Below, in pieces: positions 1-6,651 of a stretch of 10,972 nt of DNA. The translations under genes and the position numbers were made by a program. The notes below the pieces were generated by a model, which saw only the letters and a list, made by a program, of their open reading frames with translations, was not told the DNA's origin and ran no database searches. Within the stretch, counting starts at the first letter, position 1. Each line of letters starts with the position of its first letter. The DNA comes from Flavobacteriales bacterium (GTDB taxonomy: Bacteria; Bacteroidota; Bacteroidia; Flavobacteriales; Flavobacteriaceae), in assembly GCA_027033875.1 (NCBI GenBank), contig JALVKK010000170.1, positions 1 through 10,972 of the forward strand. The letters are read 5' to 3'.

Positions 1-277
1 CGGGCAAACCGTGTGTGTCCCAGCCGGCTTTACGCGGTACGCGGTAACCTTGAAGCGTTTTGTAACGGTTAAACAAATCTTTGACCGTACGTCCCATAAC
101 GTGGTGAATACCGGGCATACCGTTGGCGGACGGCGGTCCTTCGTAAAACACAAACGTCTTATCTTCGGGGCGGGTATTGATACTTTTTTCAAAGATTTTG
201 TGCTTCTGCCAATATTTTTGAATGTCTTTGGCAAAACCCGTTAAATCCATAGCTTTATATTCATTAAAACGCTTCAT
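1..277 (-). CDS. ileS: Isoleucyl-tRNA synthetase, N-terminal part (3' end outside window)
   Basis: Class I aminoacyl-tRNA synthetase that charges tRNA-Ile in the cytoplasm. Only the first 92 codons are present; the gene runs off the left edge. The translation starts MKRFNEYKAMDL and contains FYEGPPSANGMPGIHH followed by a KAGWDTHGLP block, both typical of the IleRS Rossmann-fold active site. The usual HIGH signature is replaced here by GIHH (residues 56-59), with glycine and histidine exchanged between the first and third positions. The family is about 1000-1150 residues, so roughly a tenth is seen. The ATG at 277 is chosen because the conserved N-terminal block begins there and a TACCTTTG promoter element lies 24 bases upstream. 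Identity is firm. Assignment to the eukaryote-like IleRS2 group is inferred from the signature. Confidence 0.95.
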   Translation of the reverse strand, partial: MKRFNEYKAMDLTGFAKDIQKYWQKHKIFEKSINTRPEDKTFVFYEGPPSANGMPGIHHVMGRTVKDLFNRYKTLQGYRVPRKAGWDTHGLP

Positions 278-300
278 AATTCAGTACTTTTTTTAAATTG

Positions 301-308
301 CAAAGGTA
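301..308 (-). promoter_or_regulatory. -7 promoter element for ileS
   Basis: Read on the minus strand this is TACCTTTG, an exact match to the Bacteroidota sigma-ABfr -7 consensus TAnnTTTG, 24 bases before the ileS ATG. The -33 region is poor: TTTC lies 18 bases upstream instead of TTTG. That -33 region falls inside the heptad repeat run at 322-356. Confidence 0.65.
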
Positions 309-321
309 CGAAAAAACATGG

Positions 322-356
322 AAGTTGAAAGTGGAAAGTTGAAAGTGGAAAGTTTT
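322..356. repeat. Heptad tandem repeat (aagttga/aagtgga)
   Basis: Five 7-base units in register: aagttga, aagtgga, aagttga, aagtgga, aagtttt. The alternation gives an exact 14-base period, with the 18-mer aagttgaaagtggaaagt present at 322-339 and again at 336-353. A further out-of-phase piece, aagttga, occurs at 367-373. A copy of the 18-mer with one mismatch occurs at 8240-8257. The run lies in the promoter-upstream region of ileS. Confidence 0.85.
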
Positions 357-384
357 TATTAGGGGAAAGTTGAAAGCGTGACTT

Positions 385-495
385 GTCCTGAAATAGGTTG
401 ATTCAAAAAGTCAACAAAAATCAGGACGAGGCAATCGAAATCGACACTTCGATACGTTATTTGCTCCTGTGTCGCAAATAACACTCAGTGTCCTG
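385..495. repeat. Cluster of nested inverted repeats in the ileS-lipoprotein gap
   Basis: The gap 278-541 has no credible gene. It holds the ileS promoter, two heptad runs and this cluster. Arm 385-401 (gtcctgaaataggttga) pairs with 411-427 at 13 of 17 positions around a 9-base loop. A second perfect hairpin pairs gttatttgc (456-464) with gcaaataac (474-482), enclosed by gacact (443-448) and agtgtc (487-492). The hexamer gtcctg at 385 recurs at 490 and its complement caggac lies at 422-427. The outer arms resemble the end of an insertion sequence, but there is no transposase, so this may be a remnant, a small non-autonomous element or a structured intergenic repeat. Confidence 0.6.
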
Positions 496-499
496 TTAA

Positions 500-534
500 A
501 ATCTGAAATCTGAAGTCGAAAATCTGAAATCAAT
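500..534. repeat. Heptad tandem repeat (aatctga)
   Basis: Five 7-base units in register: aatctga, aatctga, agtcgaa, aatctga, aatcaat. It ends 7 bases from the stop codon of the minus-strand lipoprotein gene, so it would form that gene's 3' untranslated region. No canonical terminator with a T-run is seen here. Confidence 0.75.
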
Positions 535-541
535 AAATCTT

Positions 542-964
542 TTAATTCGAGATGATAAGTTTATTTTCACTTTGAACTATATGATAGGGTTTTAAACCGT
601 ACCGTCCTTCGCCGGAACTTAATTGTCCGGTATGCAAACTGTAAGTATTGTCTTCACAATCACATTTGCAAGTAAATTGATTGGGCTGCATAGTTGAGCA
701 AGCAGACGGATAATGATTCGGGTCGCTGGCTTCAAAGGCATTGTAGCCGTTACCTGTATTAAAAACCAATACCCCTTTTATTCCGGCATTGTGTACCAAA
801 ACGGAATTATTAGCATATTTTAATGAGCTGTATTCGGGCAAATTCATATTAATTTCAATAGAAAAACTGACATCTTCCAAATACGGATTGTTATATTCCG
901 TAGTTTTTTTGCAAGCACTAAATAACAAAAAAACTAAAAAGATTAATAAAACACTTTTTTTCAT
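542..964 (-). CDS. Small lipoprotein with a Rieske-like fold and altered ligand motifs
   Basis: A 140-residue exported lipoprotein. Residues 1-18 are a lipoprotein signal with a hydrophobic stretch and lipobox FSAC, C18 being the acylated cysteine. The residues after it (KKTTEY) do not resemble the acidic surface-export signal of Bacteroidota lipoproteins, so a periplasm-facing position is more likely. Residues 63-140 resemble Rieske-type lipoproteins of this phylum: GVLVFNTGNGYNAFEAS, then an ACSTM segment, CKCDC (99-103), YSLHTGQ and YGLKPY. The canonical Rieske pattern CxH...CxxH is not kept: the first motif reads PNH (82-84) and the second CDCE (101-104). Four clustered cysteines (89, 99, 101, 103) remain. 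The ATG overlaps the gmk stop codon as ATGA, implying translational coupling. The gene is convincing; the fold is a judgement from pattern and the function is unknown. Confidence 0.8.
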   Translation of the reverse strand: MKKSVLLIFLVFLLFSACKKTTEYNNPYLEDVSFSIEINMNLPEYSSLKYANNSVLVHNAGIKGVLVFNTGNGYNAFEASDPNHYPSACSTMQPNQFTCKCDCEDNTYSLHTGQLSSGEGRYGLKPYHIVQSENKLIISN

Positions 965-1542
965 CCGGTCTTGTTTTCTATAAAATGCCTAACGGTTTGA
1001 TAAGCTTTCTTTTTTGCTTTTTCCAAATCGTCATTTATAATTATAACATCAAAATTTTTAGCATATTGCATTTCTTCATCAGCTTTATCAATTCTCATTT
1101 TAATTTTTTCGGGTGTTTCTGTTTGTCTTGATTGCAGCCGTTTTTTTAGTTCGGCAACAGACGGTGGTTGTACAAAAACAGCCAAACTATTTTCGGGATA
1201 TTGTTTTTTGATATTCAATCCGCCTTTTACATCAATATCAAAAATCACGTTTTTGCAGGCGTTTAACAAGCGCTCTACTTCCGATTTAAGCGTGCCGTAA
1301 AAATTATTTTTATAGACTTCTTCCCATTCGACAAATGCGTCTTCTTTAATTTTTTGCTTAAAAACTTCGGGCGATATAAAATAATAATCTTTTCCGTCTG
1401 TTTCGTTCGGACGTTTGTTTCTCGAAGCCGCTGAAACGGAGAAAGCCAAATTGAGTTCGGGTTGTTGCAACAGATAATGCACCAAAGTGGTTTTGCCACT
1501 TCCGGACGGTGCCGAAAAAATAATGAGTTTTCCTTGCTTCAT
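961..1542 (-). CDS. gmk: Guanylate kinase
   Basis: Phosphorylates GMP to GDP with ATP in the cytoplasm, an essential step of guanine nucleotide synthesis and salvage. The 193-residue protein has a P-loop APSGSGKTT (11-19), the GMP-binding region S37/R41/R44 followed by GKDYYF (50-55), VEWEEVY (71-77) and YGT (82-84), and the DIDVKGG segment that precedes the lid. Length fits the family (about 180-210). The ATG at 1542 is chosen over an in-frame TTG at 1563 because that TTG is itself part of a TATCTTTG promoter element, and known guanylate kinases begin just before GKLIIFSAPSG. The gene is followed, with a 4-base overlap, by the lipoprotein gene. Identity is secure. Confidence 0.97.
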   Translation of the reverse strand: MKQGKLIIFSAPSGSGKTTLVHYLLQQPELNLAFSVSAASRNKRPNETDGKDYYFISPEVFKQKIKEDAFVEWEEVYKNNFYGTLKSEVERLLNACKNVIFDIDVKGGLNIKKQYPENSLAVFVQPPSVAELKKRLQSRQTETPEKIKMRIDKADEEMQYAKNFDVIIINDDLEKAKKKAYQTVRHFIENKTG

Positions 1543-1560
1543 CAATATTAAATTTGCTTT

Positions 1561-1568
1561 CAAAGATA
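1561..1568 (-). promoter_or_regulatory. -7 promoter element for the gmk-lipoprotein operon
   Basis: On the minus strand this reads TATCTTTG, matching TAnnTTTG, 18 bases before the chosen gmk ATG at 1542. No clear -33 TTTG is visible at the expected 19-21 base distance. Transcription from here would begin downstream of the TTG at 1563, which rules that codon out as the start. Confidence 0.6.
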
Positions 1569-1678
1569 AGATATTTTTTATATTTTCACTTATTTAACCT
1601 AATAAAAGTTCAGATAAAACGCATTAAAAAAAATTATTTTATGTTCCGAATTATTATCGGGATTGCCACATTTTTTTT

Positions 1679-1711
1679 ATAATTTTCACGGGTTACTCCT
1701 ATGAAAATTAT
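1679..1711. other. Perfect 10-bp hairpin of unknown role
   Basis: Left arm ataattttca (1679-1688) pairs perfectly with tgaaaattat (1702-1711) around a 13-base loop. On the plus side a run of eight T lies before the hairpin, not after it. On the minus strand the hairpin is followed by an A-run. So it does not look like an intrinsic terminator in either direction. It lies between the terminator at 1721-1756 and the gmk promoter and might be a regulatory or processing site. Confidence 0.4.
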
Positions 1712-1720
1712 TGTTAATAA

Positions 1721-1756
1721 TAAAAAAGAGCGACAACCTAATAAGTTATCGCTCTT
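1721..1756 (-). terminator. Intrinsic terminator of the S8 peptidase gene
   Basis: Arm aagagcga (1726-1733) pairs with tcgctctt (1749-1756), extended past one mismatch by aac (1735-1737) with gtt (1745-1747). Read on the minus strand the stem is followed by a run of T (TTTTTTATTATT), the classic intrinsic layout. It starts 26 bases after the stop codon of the peptidase gene. Confidence 0.85.
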
Positions 1757-1781
1757 ATAACTAAATAGTATTATGAAAAAA

Positions 1782-4745
1782 CTATTTGATAATAATTCTC
1801 TTTACACCCGATTTGTCGGCACTATTTATTTGCAACAGATAAATACCTTTTTTGAGATGTCCTAAGACAACTTCTTTGGTAAATGTGTTATTTAAATTAT
1901 TATACGTACGATGAAAAACTTCACGTCCCGATAAATCAATCAGACGCAAATCGATTAGTTTGCCGGCACTTAATTGGACACTGATTTGCCCATTAGAAGG
2001 ATTGGGCCAAACTTTGAATAGTTCAAATTGTTGTTCTTCAACATCTTGCCATAATTCTTCGCAAATTTCCAATGCCCACAAATTTAGAGAGCCACCGTTT
2101 CCGTTAACCGGATCGGAGATACTTAATGTCCAGTTGCCTTGCGCATCTTCACCGTTAAACGTAGAAAGAGCTTCAAAAGGCTTGACATCATCTCTGATTG
2201 CCGGAGACGTAGGATTACACTCTAAATTGTTTTCGGATTCATCATCGTAAATTACTTGAATATCTTGGTAATTACCTTGACAAGTTCCGGATTGATCTAA
2301 GACAACTTCGGTACCTTGCGGGCTTATCAATTTTATTTCCAAATCGGAAATATTGGTATGATTGATAGAAACATAAACTTTTGTATTACTGACAGTACTA
2401 CTTTGTGCAAAATTTATTACAGACTCAATTGGCGTTGAATTGGCCGTACTTGGAATACTAACAGAATTCGTGTTGAAGTTTTGGGTACAAACAATTTGAA
2501 GGGTTGTAAAACTTCTGGGCGTAGAAAAATCACCTTCGGCACAATCATTAATAGGTTTTACCCGCCAATAATAAGTTGAACCGTCATCAGATATACCATA
2601 AGTATTTTTTTTGATTAAATAAGATGTATTATTGACTGTTTCGTCCAAAATAATATTTGAAAAATTCTGATTGACTGCAATTTGCAATTGATATTTTTGA
2701 GCATTAGGATGTGCTTCCCATTCCAAATTAAAAGGTCTTTTCATATCGAGCGCCCCGTCGTCAGGTGATAAAAGATTTTGAGATGCAAAAGTATCTTTTA
2801 AAACGTGTAGTTGTAATTCTTTTACCATCTGTTGACCTGCGTTAGTTCCAACGACTTCCAAATTATAAATTCCGGCAGGTACATTATCCAAACCGTCAAT
2901 TTGCAAAGAAAAAGTGCCGTCTGCCGACAAAGATGCCGGTGTAAAAGTTGCCGAAGCTCCGGCGGGCAGACCGTTTAAAGAAAAATTTGTAGCTCCGGTG
3001 GTCGAAGCGGCTTTGGTATAACGCAAATTATAAGTTGTAGAGGTTGTATTATCGGAACAAATATCACGACTATCGCCGTCGGTTGAATTAATCGCAAACG
3101 GATTGGAAATACCGGTTACAATTAATGAAAAATCTTGTTTGTTATATCTCAAATCAGCTTTATGGGATACAGTGATGGTATAAGTTCCGGAAGGATTGTT
3201 TACTTGAATTTTTTCAAAATTATCAACCGTATTGTCTCCTGTAGTTGCCGCAGCCGAATAATTGGCAGGATTTAATTTCCAAGGATAATAAGTTGTGCCG
3301 TTTTTGGTTATCCTGATATCCAAATCATTGACAAGTGCCGGTGTCGGATTATCCAATAAATCGGTCGGTGTACCGGTGAGAACATGTCCGGCAGGATCTG
3401 TCCAACAAATACTAGCCATTAAAGCCTGTGAGCCGTCGGCATTTACCGTAAAAGAATAAGTCTCTCCTTGATGCAAAGTTATTTCTTTGATATAAGAAGT
3501 CAAACCGTTATTGACAATGGTTTCGGCAGCAGCTGCCGTGTTCATTAAACCCCAACCGAAAGCATAATCCGGTCCGGGATGACTACCGGCTTCTCGAGCC
3601 GTATGTAGTGCCAAGCCTTTTAAAGTTGCCGAACGTATATAATTACCATAGGTTTCGTTAAACAACTGTTGCAACAAGATTAAACTCCCGGTAACCGAAG
3701 GAGCGGCCATAGAAGTTCCGCTATAAGTATCAATGGCAATATCCGAATCTGAAACACAAGAACCTACATTGACACCTTGCGCACTGAGTTCCGGTTTGAT
3801 ACGACCGTCATCTGTCGGTCCCCAGTTACTGAAACTACTCATCTGTACACTGTTTGGGCCGTTATACGACGATACTCTGGCAACGGCTGCTACGGTTATA
3901 CCGTTTTTGTTAGTTGAGTTACCGGTCAACATATCATATCCTCCTTTATCAGGTCCGTTATATGAATAAGATCTATCGTTTCCGGCTGCATCAATTATCA
4001 AATAATACGGTGCATTAAACATGATTTCATCCCAGTTGCGAGCATCATTGGAATATTTGCCAAACCAATAAACATCGATTAAACGTTGTCCGTAAAAATT
4101 AAAAGCACGCATACCGTAAGAGTGATTGGACACCAAAAGCCCTTCGGAAGCACGAGCTGCCATTTCGGCATCATCATTATTCCAATTATGTGCCCATGCC
4201 GTAGCTTCAAAAGCCATACCGCGATATCTCGTCGTATTTCCGGCAATCAGCGTACCCGTTACATGCGTCGCATGCCGGTTTAAATCATTTGCCCCGTTAA
4301 AAACAGCACCGTCTTTTTGAATAACTCGACCGTTCAGAAAATTATGCGTCCCTCTGACAGCACCACCGTCCCAAATACCGACAATCATATTCTGCCCTTG
4401 AATATTCAAGCCTAAACCACCACCGTTATATAATTTATCGGTATTTATACTTTTGGCTGCATAAAAATTGTCCGTTTGATAGTAAACCGGTTCTCCTTCC
4501 GGCGTTAATCTCATCAATTCAAATGCTCTACCGTTCCGGCTTCCTCTTATCGGCCAACCCATCTCTTCGGCTTTTTGTAAAGCTGCTTGTTTTGCCTTGA
4601 GATTTTGAGCAGTCCACAAACGACTTAATTCCTGCAAATATTGACGATTGGTTTCATTCAAAACCTTTTTCTCTTCTTTTTTGTTTTGAGCAAAAAGAAC
4701 GAATGAAAACATTATAAATGTTATTAATAATATTTTTTTTGTCAT
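1782..4745 (-). CDS. Secreted subtilisin-family (S8) serine protease, T9SS cargo
   Basis: A 987-residue multidomain protease. Residues 1-19 are a signal peptide ending LFAQ, followed by a likely propeptide (about 20-100). The S8 catalytic domain (about 110-410) shows Asp126 in GIWDGG, His158 in HATHVTGT, oxyanion Asn256 in AAGN and Ser345 in GTSMAAP, so it appears active. Residues about 420-545, with NDLDIRI and NPSGTYTITVSH, resemble the C-terminal beta-barrel of KP-43-type subtilases. Residues about 658-750 look like a fibronectin III-type domain (YQLQIA, YYWRVKP). Residues about 765-895 are a proprotein-convertase P domain (DLEIKLISPQGT, GNWTLSISD). Residues 909-987 are a type A sorting domain (VWPNPSNGQ, KKGIYLLQI). 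The ATG at 4745 is preferred over one at 4802 because it directly precedes the signal peptide and a TACATTTG promoter lies between the two. It is divergent from another T9SS cargo gene. The protein target is unknown; protein degradation outside the cell is likely. Confidence 0.93.
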   Translation of the reverse strand: MTKKILLITFIMFSFVLFAQNKKEEKKVLNETNRQYLQELSRLWTAQNLKAKQAALQKAEEMGWPIRGSRNGRAFELMRLTPEGEPVYYQTDNFYAAKSINTDKLYNGGGLGLNIQGQNMIVGIWDGGAVRGTHNFLNGRVIQKDGAVFNGANDLNRHATHVTGTLIAGNTTRYRGMAFEATAWAHNWNNDDAEMAARASEGLLVSNHSYGMRAFNFYGQRLIDVYWFGKYSNDARNWDEIMFNAPYYLIIDAAGNDRSYSYNGPDKGGYDMLTGNSTNKNGITVAAVARVSSYNGPNSVQMSSFSNWGPTDDGRIKPELSAQGVNVGSCVSDSDIAIDTYSGTSMAAPSVTGSLILLQQLFNETYGNYIRSATLKGLALHTAREAGSHPGPDYAFGWGLMNTAAAAETIVNNGLTSYIKEITLHQGETYSFTVNADGSQALMASICWTDPAGHVLTGTPTDLLDNPTPALVNDLDIRITKNGTTYYPWKLNPANYSAAATTGDNTVDNFEKIQVNNPSGTYTITVSHKADLRYNKQDFSLIVTGISNPFAINSTDGDSRDICSDNTTSTTYNLRYTKAASTTGATNFSLNGLPAGASATFTPASLSADGTFSLQIDGLDNVPAGIYNLEVVGTNAGQQMVKELQLHVLKDTFASQNLLSPDDGALDMKRPFNLEWEAHPNAQKYQLQIAVNQNFSNIILDETVNNTSYLIKKNTYGISDDGSTYYWRVKPINDCAEGDFSTPRSFTTLQIVCTQNFNTNSVSIPSTANSTPIESVINFAQSSTVSNTKVYVSINHTNISDLEIKLISPQGTEVVLDQSGTCQGNYQDIQVIYDDESENNLECNPTSPAIRDDVKPFEALSTFNGEDAQGNWTLSISDPVNGNGGSLNLWALEICEELWQDVEEQQFELFKVWPNPSNGQISVQLSAGKLIDLRLIDLSGREVFHRTYNNLNNTFTKEVVLGHLKKGIYLLQINSADKSGVKRIIIK

Positions 4746-4768
4746 GGTATATTTTTTTTTAAAACTCA

Positions 4769-4776
4769 CAAATGTA
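4769..4776 (-). promoter_or_regulatory. -7 promoter element for the S8 peptidase gene
   Basis: On the minus strand this reads TACATTTG, matching TAnnTTTG, 23 bases before the ATG at 4745. No convincing -33 TTTG at 19-21 bases. The surrounding divergent gap (4746-4974) is very AT-rich. It also has a perfect AT-only inverted repeat, taataatt (4879-4886) with aattatta (4898-4905), of unclear meaning. Confidence 0.6.
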
Positions 4777-4930
4777 CAAAATTTGAACGTTACGGGTATC
4801 ATATTAAATCAAAAAAAATACATTACATTGTATTATTGCTAATTTAAAAAAAATCGAATGAAAAAATTGTAGTATCGTTAATAATTAAAAAAAAATCAAT
4901 TATTATCCGGTATTATATTTCTTTTTTTTC

Positions 4931-4938
4931 TATCTTTA
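4931..4938 (+). promoter_or_regulatory. Probable -7 promoter element for the Asp-box protein gene
   Basis: TATCTTTA matches the TAnnTTTG consensus except for the last base and lies 36 bases before the ATG at 4975. A T-rich run precedes it and no -33 TTTG is obvious, so this is a weaker call than the others. Confidence 0.45.
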
Positions 4939-4974
4939 CGACCAATTTAAATTTTTTATATAAATCGAATAATT

Positions 4975-6471
4975 ATGAAAAAATCATTACTATTAGTTAT
5001 GGCTGTTTTTTTCGGCTTTAACGTTTTTGCACAAAACACGACGCCCGGCTGGGAAGTCTATCATTCCGGTTATACGGATGAATCAAGAGGAATAAGCTCA
5101 ATAGCTATTTTAAACGACACTTCAAGTAATGTTGCTTGGTCTATTGCTTATGACGGATCGTCAAACGGCGATCAAATTTCCGAAGTAGCTTACACAAATG
5201 ACGGGGGTTATACTTGGACAGCTTATAACTTAGCTAACAATGTATTGCCCGGTATTATCAATCCCGGAATCGGAACGGTTTTACCGGTAGATGAGAACAC
5301 GGCATTTATTGCTGCTTATAAAACCAACATCGGTAACGGCGGTATTTGGAAAACAACCGATGCAGGTGCTACTTGGACTAAAGTTAGTTCAAACAGCATG
5401 TATGCCAATAGTAATTCTTTCTGTAATTTGGTTTACTTCTTTGACGACAATAATGGTTTCTGTCAAGGAGATCCCATCAACGGTGAATTTGAAATGTATT
5501 ATACAACCGACGGGGGTAATACTTGGACGCCTATTTCAGGTTCCGATATTGATGATCCGCAAACTGGAGAATACGGCTATGTACATGGCTATGTTGTCGC
5601 CGGCAACACCATTTGGTTTACAACCAGTAAAGGACGTTTATATCGTTCTACGGACCAAGGTCATACCTGGACAGCTCATGATACACCTTTAAATGATTTC
5701 GGAGGTAATAATAACGACAGTGGTGATGTTACTTTCAAAGATGATAATGAAGGTTGGCTTGTAAGAGACAACGGTGAATTTTATCACACCACCGATGCCG
5801 GTGATACTTGGACAGCAATTACACCAACTTATGACTGGGCAGGTTCCGACCCCAACAACCCTAACCCTTTCTTTGGTGGCGACATAGCCTATATTCCGGG
5901 AACAAACAATACTTTGGTCGTAACGGAAGCCGATTACAATTTAGCTGCATACGGTTCTGCTATCAGCTATGACGGTGGTGCGACTTGGACCAGAATAATT
6001 AACTATAACTTCGGCGGTGATCAATGGGATCCGCTTCCGTATAATACAAACGATACCGATCCGGATAACGATATTGAATATATGCAACACCTTGCCGTTG
6101 CTTTTAGAGATATTAATTTCGGTTTAAGCGGTCATTTTTCTCACTTACACGATCCTAATGACGCAAATGATGGTTGGCCTTCAGACGGTATCTATATTTT
6201 TCATGAAGATATCAGCGGTATCGCAGATCAAACCATCGAGGGCTTAAATGTATTCCCTAATCCTGCCAATAACTTCGTTAAAGTAAGTGCCGAAAATGCC
6301 GCTTTGCAAAATATCGTTATTTTTGATATTACCGGCAAAGAAGTTATAAACTTGAACTTGTCAGAAAACAATGCAAATATTAACGTTTCAGGTTTAGACA
6401 ACGGTATCTATTTAATGAAGATTACTGATGCTGATAATAACCACCAAGCAGTTAAATTGGTTATCAAGTAA
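4975..6471 (+). CDS. Secreted Asp-box (BNR) repeat protein, T9SS cargo
   Basis: A 498-residue exported protein. Residues 1-19 are a signal peptide (KKSLLLVMAVFFGFNVFAQ). Six Asp boxes of the form S/T-x-D-x-G-x-T-W begin at residues 74, 127, 177, 225, 272 and 331, spaced 47-59 residues apart, which fits one box per blade of a beta-propeller of the sialidase/YCF48/Vps10 type. Residues 423-498 (LNVFPNPANN, ITGKEVINL, GLDNGIYLMKI, VKLVIK) are a type A T9SS sorting domain, directing export across the outer membrane and probable surface anchoring. The sialidase RIP motif and catalytic arginine triad are not evident, so an enzyme call is not justified; a binding or scaffold role is equally possible. 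Start is the ATG directly before the signal peptide. A strong hairpin follows the stop. Confidence 0.92.
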   Translation: MKKSLLLVMAVFFGFNVFAQNTTPGWEVYHSGYTDESRGISSIAILNDTSSNVAWSIAYDGSSNGDQISEVAYTNDGGYTWTAYNLANNVLPGIINPGIGTVLPVDENTAFIAAYKTNIGNGGIWKTTDAGATWTKVSSNSMYANSNSFCNLVYFFDDNNGFCQGDPINGEFEMYYTTDGGNTWTPISGSDIDDPQTGEYGYVHGYVVAGNTIWFTTSKGRLYRSTDQGHTWTAHDTPLNDFGGNNNDSGDVTFKDDNEGWLVRDNGEFYHTTDAGDTWTAITPTYDWAGSDPNNPNPFFGGDIAYIPGTNNTLVVTEADYNLAAYGSAISYDGGATWTRIINYNFGGDQWDPLPYNTNDTDPDNDIEYMQHLAVAFRDINFGLSGHFSHLHDPNDANDGWPSDGIYIFHEDISGIADQTIEGLNVFPNPANNFVKVSAENAALQNIVIFDITGKEVINLNLSENNANINVSGLDNGIYLMKITDADNNHQAVKLVIK

Positions 6472-6491
6472 TTTTTTATACATTATATAAT

Positions 6492-6532
6492 ATATATAAA
6501 TTAGCCGGTCAAAGACCGGCTAATTTATATAT
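6492..6532 (+). terminator. Long hairpin terminator after the Asp-box protein gene
   Basis: A perfect 19-bp stem, 6492-6510 with 6514-6532, closes a 3-base loop (aaa). The GC core is agccggtc/gaccggct and the outer part is AT only. It starts 20 bases after the stop codon and separates the T9SS gene from the ATP synthase operon. There is no long T-run beyond the AT part of the stem, but position and stem strength support termination; its symmetry would allow action on either strand. Confidence 0.8.
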
Positions 6533-6602
6533 TAACCTCGTTGCTTTCTAACAATTTTATAGATTGACAATGACGATTATCTCATTTTTGTTGATAAAAA
6601 AA

Positions 6603-6632
6603 TTGCCTGAACCAAAAAAAATCTTATTTTTG
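6603..6632 (+). promoter_or_regulatory. Promoter of the atp operon
   Basis: TTG at 6603-6605 and TATTTTTG at 6625-6632 are separated by 19 bases, fitting the Bacteroidota -33/-7 arrangement (TTTG, 19-21 bases, TAnnTTTG). This is the best promoter in the window. Transcription would start a few bases after 6632, giving a leader of roughly 10-15 bases before the atpB ATG at 6652. Confidence 0.75.
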
Positions 6633-6651
6633 CAAAAATCTTTAAAAATAT

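Noticed and set aside
11..244. Plus-strand open frame of 77 codons
   Set aside because: It is the shadow of ileS, whose minus-strand translation matches IleRS throughout.
1543..1563. TTG start at 1563 giving a gmk protein seven residues longer
   Set aside because: The TTG is part of the TATCTTTG promoter element, and the family's conserved N-terminus begins at the ATG at 1542.
4746..4802. ATG at 4802 as the start of the S8 protease
   Set aside because: It would put 19 extra residues before a clear signal peptide and lies upstream of the promoter element at 4769-4776.
4879..4905. AT-only inverted repeat as an operator between the divergent genes
   Set aside because: An 8-bp match made only of A and T around an A-run is expected by chance in DNA of this composition, so it is mentioned but not called.
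5291..5692. Second plus-strand open frame within the Asp-box protein gene
   Set aside because: It overlaps in another frame a gene with clear Asp boxes and shows no recognisable domain.
4975..6471. Sialidase
   Set aside because: Asp boxes alone do not define a sialidase, and the RIP motif and catalytic arginines, tyrosine and acid were not found.
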